Source: Campanula takesimana (Eukaryota; Streptophyta; Magnoliopsida; Asterales; Campanulaceae). Taken from it: 64,000 nucleotides of DNA. Position numbers and translations under genes: made by a program. Every line of letters starts with the position of its first letter. Positions within the stretch are counted from its first letter, which is position 1. The stretch spans positions 930,001 to 994,000 of the forward strand of contig JAOWBW010000380.1 in NCBI GenBank assembly GCA_026119855.1. Reading direction: 5' to 3'. The notes beneath the pieces were generated by a model. The model searched no databases. It saw only the letters and a list, made by a program, of their open reading frames with translations, and had not been told where the DNA came from. Shown here piece after piece: positions 31,771 through 41,557 of this stretch.

Positions 31771-32829
31771 AACTCATAAAGGAAAGTCTTTTGGGACGGA
31801 GTCAATATATTACAAGTAAACTAAATACTGACATATCTATTGAACACCAAATTCCTTCATTTATGAATAGACATTTTCTTTCCCAAGTTTATTTATCAAA
31901 GAAATATTTTCGACTTTTACAAAATTGAATATATTGATAGTCATGCAATTTAAAACTAATAATCTTATGCTGGACAGGAATTATTATTAGCTATTATTAT
32001 TTAATTATTTATACTTTCAAAACTTAGGTAGATAAGGATATTATGTGCTTATATGAACGAATCAAGTCATAACAATGTTTAATTCCAAACAACCACATAT
32101 TTAGAATTTATCAGGAATAGATATAGAATATATAGATTTACCTTCTATAACATCTTATGAAGGTTTTTCGAATTCCCTATTTGTATTTAGTTGCCCAATA
32201 AAGATTCCATTGTGTTGCATATGACATTGCACAAATGAAGGAGATGTTAGTTCAAAGGTCTGTTAGTATTAGATATTTATTGTCAATAACATGAGAATAC
32301 AAAATGCATATAAGTTCAATAGGCAATGTATATTCATAATGAGTAAAGTTTCATTAATTATCCATATTCATAAATATGTCTCTTCCTTTTTATATGACCC
32401 TCTTCTTTTTTATATGACCGATGTATATTTGTCTTTCTAAGATTTCCTCTTAAGGCTGTTATTTAGAAATAATTGCTCCATGTTCAAATAGAAACATAAA
32501 ATTAAGATGACCAGGAAACGCACGCGCCATTTTATTGTCATGGATCAAATTTTCAAAAGTCAACATTTATTTGTTTCTTTGATCAACAAAATATGCTTAT
32601 TAACATATTTTTTAATTATTGTTATCTAATTGCAATTTTGTGTTTTTTTTAGGATGTGTTACAAAAGAGAACGCTAAGGAAAATCATATTCAAAGAAAAT
32701 GTAAATTGATGGCCATTAGAAGTAAGAATCAGTCAAAAGGTAATGAAACCATAGATTATTTCAAAGTTATTTTGCATATTGACCCAATCGAATTATTTTA
32801 CAACGAGGACCGATTATATTTAACGATAT

Positions 32830-32941
32830 CAGTACAAGATCCTTTAATTATTTATAATTATCAAAAAGTCCAAATGTTCAAACAACAGTACAAGATCCTT
32901 TAATAATTTATAATTACCAAAAAGTCCAAAGGTTCAAACAC
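32830..32941 (+). repeat. 56-bp tandem duplication near a Helitron end
   Basis: Units at 32830-32885 and 32886-32941 begin CAGTACAAGATCCTTTAAT and differ at a few bases. The second unit runs straight into the terminal hairpin of the Helitron. Confidence 0.85.
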
Positions 32942-32945
32942 CAGC

Positions 32946-32966
32946 GAAGCACGGGCTTCATGCTAG
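32946..32966 (+). mobile_element. Helitron 3' terminus, forward strand
   Basis: Hairpin GAAGC-ACGG-GCTTC (32946-32959) is followed by ATG and CTAG (32963-32966), then a T. This is a good match to plant Helitron 3' ends. The body lies to the left; I could not find the TC start, nor Rep/helicase coding. 32967-33829 is AT-rich with no feature. Confidence 0.65.
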
Positions 32967-33838
32967 TAGTTGAGAAAGAGAGAGAAAAAGTGTAAAACAA
33001 TTGAGAAGGAGAGAGAGTTTAATGTTTTAAATGAGGATTATCTATTTTATTAGCGTGTTATAACGCTCGTATGTAGAAGGTTATTTTTGTCCATAAAAAG
33101 TGTAGGGAAATTTTGACTAGTTCTCAAATTGCTTTTCATGTTCGGTTGTTTTGGTTTGGGTGAGAGATGTATTGGTCAGAGAGCCTCCATTTTAGAATTG
33201 ACAAATTAGACTCCAAACTATGATGGATCTTACCAATGTTGGGATACAAAATGTAAGATTATGTCAATTTAAGGAATGTAATCCGAAAACTCATTATTTT
33301 TAAGTTACTCGCACATAAAATAACTGAATTAACTTGAGATATGTTGTATGTGCTTGACAAATGATGACTTAATTGAGTTTCTCAAATGAGTTCGGTCTAA
33401 AAATCCTATTGTAACAAAAAAAAATGTCATTTCAAACTCTAAAACTCTAAGACTAACTCCAAGGTGGGACTAAAATCTATGTTTGGCACATCCATCTTGT
33501 TTCTTCAAATATAACACAAGTTATCAAGCTTCGCCATCCTCGGTTCAGTTTTTTGCTTCCCTTTTCATACTACTCGTCTCAAAAAATATAGTTTCACCTC
33601 TTAAAATAATTATTCTGAATGAGCTTTAAAAAGTTCGTATTAATTTATTTATCTTGATAAAATTTGATAATTATTAAAATATTTTTATTGGTCTATCAAT
33701 AACAAATCTTATAATTTCATTAAAAAAAAATTAAATCCTTGATCAAGTTCAATTATGTCATTAATTAATATAACTTATTTATATCACTATTTTTTTAAAA
33801 AATAATTTAAACATTAAAATTATGTCTGATTATTAAAT

Positions 33839-33942
33839 GAGGTGGTCTCCCATGAGAACAAGGGGATCCGTCTCATGCATGAGACGGGTCCCCCCATGAC
33901 CCATGTGCCGAACCCACCACGTGGCAACCCACCATTGGCCGG

Positions 33943-33983
<41 letters not shown>

Positions 33984-34658
33984 GGCTTTTCAGTGGTTTA
34001 GCAAAAAATAATAGTTACCATCTCTTAAAGTAACATTGTTCATAAGTCAACGTAATACTTGTTTTAAAAAAACAAAAGCTCGTTTTTACCCATTTGAAAA
34101 GTAATAACTTATGTATATGAATGTAATAGTAAGTTTATACAAGTAAATGTAACACTTTGATTGACGAAATTGTAACAGATTTCTATAAATAATGTAATAC
34201 TTTTACATGTATCATGATAAATTTGACCCCATTATAACTTATTGTTTGAAAACAAATAGATATCTATACATATGTATTACAATTATTTACAAATACTATT
34301 ACATATAAATAACACGTTTGTTACATTTTAGTTATAATAAGTATTACTTTTGGCAAACGAAGAAAACATAGGAATAACACTATTACTTTAAGAGATGGTA
34401 ACTATTACTTTAAGAGATGGTAACTATTACTTTTCACAAACCGAAAAAAAACCAAAAATAAAAATATAAAAATTTTTAAAAAAGCAAAAAAAAAAAAAAA
34501 AAAATTTTTTTTTTTTTTTTTTGGGCCAATGAGGGGCTGCCACGTGGCAGGGTCCCCCCATGGGTCCTGGAGCAGGGTTGCGGGTCGGGTAATGGGTCAA
34601 AAAAATGACCCGTCTCACCCATGAGACGGGTTGGAGTGTTCTCACACAAGTTTTTGTC
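33839..34658. mobile_element. Non-autonomous Mutator-like foldback element with subterminal palindromes
   Basis: A perfect 9-bp target duplication TTATTAAAT lies at 33830-33838 and 34659-34667. The ends are related inverted sequences (CATGAGAAC / GTTCTCACAC), each followed by an internal palindrome: CCGTCTCATGCATGAGACGG at the left, and a CCCGTCTCA...TGAGACGGG pair at the right. T and A homopolymers and inverted copies of GTTACCATCTCTTAAAGTAAC lie inside. No coding. Confidence 0.8.
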
Positions 34659-34681
34659 TTATTAAATTGTTTAGTAAATTC

Positions 34682-35170
34682 TTTTTTTTTTTTTGAAATC
34701 AAAAGAACCATCTAATATTAGTAATAATAACAAACGTTTAGAAGTCGACTATCCACAAACATCGGAAGTTCGACCCAAACGGTGGGGCTCGCATTTACAA
34801 ATGCTGCCCTAGAAATTACATTCGCCAACATATTGACATTTTGACTTATCAACTGCAAAGAAAAAAAATCGTCATAATAAGCACATCCTTGCAATACATA
34901 ATCTTGACAAAAACCTGACTCAGGAAGATGCAATCCTTTGCCATGCTGAATTGCATGAGTATCATCATGAAATATTGAGTCCGTGCTCTTCCACTCTTCT
35001 AAGCCAGATCCACTCATCACGATAAATATAATAAACAAAGCCCTCAACAAAGGAGGGAAATCACAGGTCCTCAACAAAGGAGGAAAAACATAGGTCCTCA
35101 CCAAAGGAAGAAAAACACAAGCTCTCACATATGGAGAGAAAAACAACTTCAGGAATTCCATAATGAACAT
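34682..35170 (-). pseudogene. LINE 3' end with RNase H-like domain and poly(A)
   Basis: On the minus strand a 150-codon frame runs 35170-34718. Its C-terminal part (QLISQNVNMLANVISRAAF, then SPTVWVELPMFV) resembles the end of the plant RVT_3/RNase H domain of LINE proteins (N-x-x-A-x-x-x-A-R, then a short W...P block). A T12 run at 34683-34694 follows the stop, and in the LINE direction this is a poly(A) tail. The N-terminal part of the frame is the 27-bp repeat (next entry) and is unlikely to be native protein. Match by eye, moderate. Confidence 0.55.
35039..35147 (-). repeat. 27-bp tandem repeat, four units, related to 2280-2390
   Basis: Units at 35039-35064, 35065-35091, 35092-35118 and 35119-35147 begin AGGTCCTCA and contain AAAGGAGGAAAAAC. 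As at 2.3 kb the array lies upstream (minus strand) of a LINE fragment and encodes a 9-residue repeat. Confidence 0.8.
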
Positions 35171-35282
35171 TATTTAAAACTAGAATTAGAAATTAAAACA
35201 ACAAATATAAAATGACATACCTGATTTCATATTTATTAATTACAAAATAATAATTAATAAATATAAAATCGGGTTAAACTAA

Positions 35283-36479
35283 GGCTCCGTTTGTTTCGCG
35301 TAAAATAACTTCCGGAAAATGTTTTCCCCATTTTCCGGTGTTTGTTACGCACCGGAAAATGAGGAAAATATTTTCCGGAAAATGGTTTTCCCTCTTTTCT
35401 AAGTAAAATGACTTACGGATTTTTACTAAGTAAATCATTTTCCGGAAAATGTTAACTCTCTCACTCACACCCAACTCTCCATAAAACCCCACCCTACCCA
35501 CTACACATCTAACACCACCCTCTTCATCCATCCTATCCACCACCCCCACCACCCCACCACCTACCCCCACCCTACCCCCCCCCCCACCCAAAAAAAAAAA
35601 AAAAAACTTTTCACTCATATTAAAAAAAAAAATGAATATCTCCACCACCCCCACTACCCCAGCACCCACCCCCACCCTACCCCACCACCCCACCAAAAAA
35701 AAAAAAAAAACTTTTTTCACTCATATTAAAAAAAAAAAATTGAACATCTCCACCACCCCCAACTACCCCAGCACCCACCCCACCCCACCAAAAAAAAAAA
35801 AATCTTTTCACTCATATTAAAAAAAAATTAACATCTCCACCACCCCCAACTACCCCACCACCCACCCCACCCCCACCCCCACCCTACCCCACCAACCCGC
35901 CCCACCAAAAAAAAAACTTCTTTTCACTCATATTAAAAAAAAATGAACATCTCCATTCTCCACCAGCCCCAACTACCCCAGCACCCCACCCCCCCACCCC
36001 CCCCCCCACCCCGTAAAAAAAAAAAAAAACTTCTTTTCATTCATTAAAACAAAAGAACACCTCCACCCCCCCCCCCCCAACTACCCTACTACCCCCACCC
36101 TACCCTCACCACCCCACCCACCCACCCCCCCTAAAAAAATTAAAAAAATAACTCATATTAAAATTATTTTTGAACACCTACCCCACCCCCACCTACCCCA
36201 CCCACCCACCCCTACCCCCCCCCCCCTCACCCCACCCCCACAACCACCCATCCCACTCCAACCCAAAATCTCCACCCACATTCAATTTTTTCTCATAATT
36301 ATTCTTTTCCTCATATTAAATTATTATTATTTTCATATTTTCGGAAAACATTTTCCTTAGATTTACCAAACAACCAAAAACATGTTTATGTCATTTTCCG
36401 GAAAACATTTTCATTTTCCGGAAAACATTTTACGGGAAATCATTTTCCGGAAATTGTTTTACGCGAAACAAACAGAGCC
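35283..36479. mobile_element. hAT-like MITE filled with a minisatellite
   Basis: The ends are inverted: GGCTCCGTTTGTTTCGCGTAAAA at the left and TTTTACGCGAAACAAACAGAGCC at the right, followed by repeated TTTTCCGGAAAATG in both arms. The flanks TAAACTAA (35275-35282) and TAAACAAT (36480-36487) match at 6 of 8 bases, fitting an aged 8-bp hAT duplication. The interior is a C- and A-rich tandem array. Confidence 0.75.
35575..36250. repeat. C-rich minisatellite, ~60-110-bp units
   Basis: At least five units of the pattern A-run, CTTTTCACTCATATTAAAAAA, ACATCTCCACCACCCCC, ACTACCCCAGCACCCACC. Strongly strand-asymmetric (almost no G on the plus strand). 36488-36726 outside the MITE holds nothing recognisable. 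Confidence 0.85.
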
Positions 36480-36726
36480 TAAACAATAAAAATGGAGTAA
36501 GAAAAACAGATCTTCAATTGATTATGGAGAAAGGGCTATGAAAGAATAGAAAGAAGATGGAAGTTTTTGTTCAAGGAAGAAGATGGGTAACTACCGCAGA
36601 GCAAAATTAGTTTTCGTTGTTGAGTTACTGTATAGTCTAACAGTTAATTAATGTTAAGCAGTTTAATTCTTGCTTGTTATTAGTGTACACTATTTGATTT
36701 AATTTGTCGTAAGTTATATTATTGGG

Positions 36727-36850
36727 CAGCTACCATTTAGTCCCTCAACCAAATGAAAATTACCACCTAGGACAAGGAATTTGTAATATTACCACCTAGT
36801 CTAAGGGTTATTAAAAGGACACTCATGCCCATAATAAATAATGAAAAATT
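36727..36850 (+). other. Possible Mutator-like left end
   Basis: GGGCAGCTACCATTTAGTCCCTCAA is like the start of many Mutator-type inverted ends. I see no matching right end or target duplication, so this is a guess from sequence style. Confidence 0.3.
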
Positions 36851-36892
36851 ACATTAATGCCAGTCCCTCAATCATTTCACTTTCTCTCCAAC

Positions 36893-37250
36893 CACCATGA
36901 CCACCCATCCCAACCACCTCCGGCCACCATTTTCCGGCGACCACCTCCGAAGACCATTTTCCGGCGACCCCCTCCGGCAACCATTTTCCGGCGACCAGCT
37001 CCGGCAACCAATTTCCGACGACCACCTCCGGCGACCATTTCCGCGCGACCACCTCCGGCGACCATTTCCGGCCGCCATTTTCCGGTGACCACCTCCGGCC
37101 GCCATTTTCCGCCTCCGGCGACCACCTCCGGCTTCCATTTTCCGGCGACCATTCCCCGCAAGCACCTCCGGCCGCCATTTCCCGGCGACCACCTCCGGCC
37201 ACCATTTTCGGCGACCACCTCCGCCCACCATTTTTCGGCAACCAATTTCT
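36893..37250. repeat. CCTCCGGCGACCA / TTTTCCGGCGACCA tandem repeats
   Basis: About fifteen units of 21-24 bp containing CCGGCGACC. Because unit lengths are multiples of three, long frames are open on both strands (plus 36857-37432, minus 37268-36849). They encode simple Pro/Arg/Thr or Gly/Arg/Trp repeats and are not credible genes. Confidence 0.85.
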
Positions 37251-37261
37251 GGCGTTGTTCC

Positions 37262-38215
37262 ATAACAAGTTTACAGTTATTCCAAGAACAAATTCACATT
37301 TTCAAAAAAAAAAAACAATTTTTTTCAAGAACAAGTTTACAGTTATTCCAAGAACAAATTCACATTTTTCAAAAAAAAAAAAAAACAATTTTTTTCAAGA
37401 AAAAGTTCACAGTTGTAAGTTCACAAATGTAAGTTCGCAATTGTAAGATCGCAATTGTAAGTTCGCAATTGTTCCAATAACAAGTTCGCACTTGTTCCAA
37501 AAACAAGTTCGCAATTGTAATTTCGCACTTGTTCCAAGAACAAGTTCACACTTGTTCCAAGAATAGGTTCACAGATGTTCTAACAACAAGTTCATAGTTG
37601 TTCCCAGAACAAATTCTAAGAAAAAGTTCACAGTTGTCAACTAAACTACTAATAAAACGATCGACTCCGGCGGCCACCAACTCCGGCGACCAAACAAATG
37701 TGAACTAATTAGTAAGTTCACAGTTGTCAACTAAACTATTAAGAACACGATCGACTCCGGCGACCAAACAATTGTGAACTAATCATAAAGTTCACAGTTA
37801 TCAACTAAAACTACTACTAAGAACAAGTTCACAGTTATTTCAAAAACAAGTTCACAATTGTTCCCAAAATGAGTTCCAAGAACAAGTTCACTGTTTTTTT
37901 TTCAAGAACAAATTCAAGTTCCTAACAACAAACTAACATTTTTCAAAAAAAAAGAAACTATTTTTTCAAAAAACAAGTTCACAGTTTTTTTAAAAACAAG
38001 TTCACAGTTGTTCCCAAAACAAGTTCACAGTTTTTTCAAGAACAAGTTCACTGTTTTTCCAAGAACAAGTTCACAGCTGTTTCAAAAACAAGTTCACAGT
38101 TGTTCCATGAACAAGTTCACAGTTTTTTAAGAACAAGTTCTAAGAAGAAATTCAATGTTGTTCCAAAAATAAGTTCCAAGATCAAGTTCACAGTTTTTTC
38201 AAGAACAAGTTCACT
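37262..38215. repeat. AAGTTCACAGTTGTTCCAAGAAC minisatellite
   Basis: About 950 bp of imperfect 18-30-bp units based on AACAAGTTCACAGTTGTTCC, with A and T runs. Two units near 37660-37760 carry CGACTCCGGCGACCA from the neighbouring repeat, so the two arrays are mixed. Confidence 0.85.
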
Positions 38216-38401
38216 TTTGAATAAATTTTATACTACAATTTTTTGAACAAAGTTAAACAAGATGTAAACACAAGTATAGCACATACTGACTACATATTTT
38301 AAACTCTTTTTGTCCCGAATAATTTTTTTTTCAATTAGTACAAAAGAATTGTGAGCAATAATTTTAGATTAATTTAATTATTTGAAAATTTAAAAATATT
38401 A

Positions 38402-38593
38402 CTCCCTCCGTCCCAAAATACATGTAGTTTAAGGGGTTGAAATTTGTCCCAAAATATTTGTAGTTTTGCTTTTATCTAGACATCTTTGACATTGTTTGTC
38501 AAATATACCCTTATTTATTATGATAGTTGTCATTGTAAAAGCATTTAATTGTCTTGGTACTTGAAATATTTCAAGGGTAACTTAGTCCATTTC
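38402..38593. mobile_element. Stowaway MITE, right end lost
   Basis: CTCCCTCCGTCCCAAAATAC after TA at 38400-38401 is a full left terminus. The body continues to about 38593 and then changes abruptly to Cop-5 LTR sequence; no right terminus is present. Confidence 0.8.
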
Positions 38594-38705
38594 ACAAATT
38601 TATTTTTACTCGGGTGTGTATATTCTGACCGTGTGTGTTATCTGGGGTGTTACCTAACACTTAAGGTAATATCTGTTCTCAGAAAGCCTTTGACAAACAA
38701 TTTCA
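38594..38705 (+). repeat. Cop-5 5' LTR, right end only
   Basis: Matches 59532-59644 of the 3' LTR (ACAAATTTATTTTTACTCGG ... TTGACAAACAATTTCA). About 870 bp of LTR are missing to the left, replaced by a broken Stowaway element. Confidence 0.88.
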
Positions 38706-38707
38706 AT

Positions 38708-38720
38708 TGGCACCAGAGCC
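38708..38720 (+). other. Cop-5 primer binding site
   Basis: TGGCACCAGAGCC, 2 bp after the LTR, identical to Cop-2. Confidence 0.75.
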
Positions 38721-38759
38721 CGGTCACTTGACATACTAAGTGGTTCGTTCCAATTTGTC

Positions 38760-39197
38760 ATGGCTTTCGATCCTGCTAATCCCAATCAAAAACGACTTTC
38801 TGTTTTAGATGGCTCGAATTATGCTTATTGGAAGATCCGCCTACGCTCGCATATCAAATCAATTGATCTCCGGGCTTGGCGATCTATAACAAATGGTTAC
38901 TCTCTTCCTATGTTACCCTCAGATGAGGATGGTGACGTTCAAGTCAAACCTGAATCTGAGTGGACTAAGGAAGAGATTAATCTAGCTAATTTCAATGAAA
39001 AAGCACTTAATGCTATTTTTGAGTTGGTTGATATGCATATTTCAAACTTATTCAAAATAGTTCCACTGCTCAAGAAGCATGGGACACTTTACAAAGGTTT
39101 TGTGAAGGTGATAGTAGTGTGCGTGATAATAAGCTTAGAACTCTCACTGGCAAATTTGAAAGGTTAAGGATGAGTGAAAATGAAACTATTTCATCAT
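38760..39197 (+). pseudogene. Cop-5 gag, first part
   Basis: ATG 38760 starts MAFDPANPNQKRLSVLDGSN, with YAYWKIRLRSHIKSID, the typical copia gag opening, and then PESEWTKEEINLANFNEKALNAI. A one-base shift near 39055 breaks the frame, and the expected TAQEAWDTLQ...DNKLRTLTGKFERLRMSENE lies in the neighbouring frame. At 39197 it is cut by Tat-C inside codons that continue at 53403. Confidence 0.88.
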
Positions 39198-40258
39198 TGT
39201 AGACACCCCGCCTTAGACCGCTCACCTCGATTGCACACTTGATTTTGTGTTTCTCCCTCTTTTAAGTGTTTTCTGTTAGTTTCTGTTACTTTGGTTAAGT
39301 TCCAGACGGGCTCCGTTAAGTCCAGGGACTAAACTGAATAACAGTTCTAACTTTCTAGTCCATTTTGTCAGATTTTGCCTTTCAGAGTCGCGCGCCTCCG
39401 CTCCATGAGGCCAGACGCGCGCGACTTCCGCCACCTAGGTGTGATGCGCGGGCTTCTGGGGTGCGTCAGTTACAGATTCTGCCCAAGAATCTCTCCCTTG
39501 CTCATTATACATGATTTTGCCCGGGAATGATTTCTTGGAGACTCCGTTTGGCTCCAAAACCCCCCCCCCCCCACTTTCAACTATAAAAACCCCTCCAATC
39601 CATCATTGGAGGGGACTTTCTTTTAGGACTTTTGACTTAGACCTATTTTGGGACTTCTTTTTGAGCTCTTTTTAGACCTTTTCAACTTAAGACTTTGGAC
39701 CTTAAAAGTGTTCTCTCCAAGTATTCAACCTCTTCTTCAAGGCTTTTCAAGAGGTTCTCTTTGAAGGATACTATAGGTAAATGTCTTAAACTTTATTCTT
39801 CTTCTTCTTCTTCTTCTTCTTTTCTTCTTCTTCTAATTTTTCTTCTTCTTCAATCAAATGTGCAATCACCCCAAAACCATTTGGGACATGACACCAATGG
39901 CCCTTTCATTACATTGAATTGGCCTAGGAGTTATCTCCCTACATTTTAAACTTTAAAACCCCTTTTTATCATCATTCAAATAGGAAGAACACATCTATAT
40001 TTAAAGTGAATTCTGAACAAATAAGACCGACGTTGCTCGGGCGAAATGGGTGTTTAAGTACTTCCCATTTCGTAACCTAACCCCCGAACCCCTCATCCTA
40101 AAGAATCTCTGTTTTCGTAAATCAAACTTAGGCTCATAAACATTAGGTTTTCTTACGTTCCTCAAAAACGTGGGTGGCGACTCTAAAATACAATTAGACA
40201 TCTTAGGATAATCCACGCGCTCTAGCCTAAAGCTGTGGTTCCCCCCGGGGTATCTACA
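39198..40258 (+). repeat. Tat-C 5' LTR
   Basis: 1061 bp. Contains paired GCGCGC motifs (39387-39450), TATA box 39582, a CTT/TTC run (39797-39834) and a splice-donor-like ATAG|GTAAAT at 39776. It differs from the 3' LTR at scattered bases, several of them C-to-T or G-to-A within CG pairs. Confidence 0.95.
39582..39589 (+). promoter_or_regulatory. Tat-C LTR TATA box
   Basis: TATAAAAA, conserved as TATAAAA at 52744 in the 3' LTR. GCGCGC motif pairs lie 130-195 bp upstream. Confidence 0.75.
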
Positions 40259-40469
40259 GTGGCGACTCCGCTGGGGACTGCTTGAGGGTTAAACTTGTGT
40301 TTCTGTTCATAATTCACTTTTCTGGGCATTCTGGAAATTGATATGGGAAGCGCGCGCCTCGGACCTTCATGGTCCAAAGCGCGCGCGTCCCACATCAAAT
40401 TCCAAAATCGCCCGCCTTCCATGTATTCTTCCTATTCTTCCTATTATTTCGTGCTAACAAACATTGCAG
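39777..40469 (+). other. Candidate Tat-C leader intron spanning LTR end and primer site
   Basis: The donor CTATAG|GTAAATG lies in the LTR. The acceptor is GTGCTAACAAACATTGCAG|GG, about 190 bp after the primer site, with a TGCTAAC branch-site match (rather close to the AG). The layout is the same as in Tat-B. Sequence-based prediction only. Confidence 0.4.
40260..40277 (+). other. Tat-C primer binding site
   Basis: TGGCGACTCCGCTGGGGA, one base after the 5' LTR end. The CCGCTGGGGA core is common in Tat elements. Confidence 0.8.
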
Positions 40470-41557
40470 GGGTTTCATCACACAATCAGGACCAGGGCAA
40501 TCCCCTGAGTCCATAAGCTTCTGACAATCTGACAGGTCAGCCCAGAAGCGGGCGCCTCCCATATACAATGCGCCAGGCGCGCACGTTCCACAACACCAGC
40601 CTGAGGCGCGCGCTTCTGGGCCAATTTCCAGGACAAGAACAGGTTTCAGGGACTGAACAGAACAGTGGGGTGTGGGCACAGTTGCCTGCATCAGATCAGA
40701 ATTGGACCTTTGGACTGTTTTAATTTTGTGTTTATTTACCGGTCACACGGGTGATTTGGGAGTTGTAATTTACGTGCTTATGTGTTTTTTTATCTTTTCT
40801 TTCCAAAAAAAAAAAAAAAATTGTCACGTGATAGACCTCACACTACTTGCACGTTACTCCTATGAATTGCTCACTATCAAGTCGCACAAGTCTAACCCCA
40901 AACCCTTCGAGGCCCGTCCTAGAAAGTTTCAAGCTCCACTCAACCTTGACTCTTTCGAAGCGGTCAACCTCAGCCCGTGGCGTAGTTCATGACTACATGC
41001 CGGGGGTGACCTTTAAGCCTCTCTTTAGCCGAGCACAAACCACACAATTCTAGTTAGGGTCTAACACTCCGTGACCAAGTCGGTTTTCATGTACCGAGAT
41101 TTCCCTAAACTAATGTTTTCAAATCATACATGCCAATTTGTTGAAACGGACGCAATAAAAATCCGTCCCCAAAAGTTGTTATTTTGGACGAAAATAAAAA
41201 TCCGTCCCCGCATGTATGTTTTACTACATTAATTTAGTTTAATCCCAATACATGTAGGATTCACAAACGTGATGGAATCCGATGAGTATATGGGACCGCG
41301 AGATGGTCTATATACTAGTGTGACGATTCCATTATCTTCTTAGAAACCCCAAAAAGGACCCGTTCCCTCCGACTTATATATATAAAAAAAAGAGTCTTTT
41401 TCTTATGTGGTTCGAGTCGTGTGCCCAATGTGTGTTCTCAACCTCTTCATGGACCGAAAGCGTGAACCAAGACTGACAAGGGATACTTCTCCAATTATAG
41501 GTCCGATTGGTACTCTCCGCGTCTACCGGGATTCATCCAACAACTTCTGCATCATCA
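40278..41557 (+). other. Tat-C leader with GCGCGC pairs
   Basis: No convincing gene. Holds more paired motifs (GAAGCGCGCGCCTC at 40348 and its near-complement at 40377; again 40549-40620), an A17 run at 40805 and a duplicated AATAAAAATCCGTCCCC (41153 and 41184). A TATA-like TATATATATAAAA lies at 41376. Confidence 0.6.

Noticed and set aside
36849..37432. Long open frames on both strands (up to 191 codons)
   Set aside because: They follow from a 21-24-bp GC-rich tandem repeat with a period divisible by three; the peptides are simple repeats.
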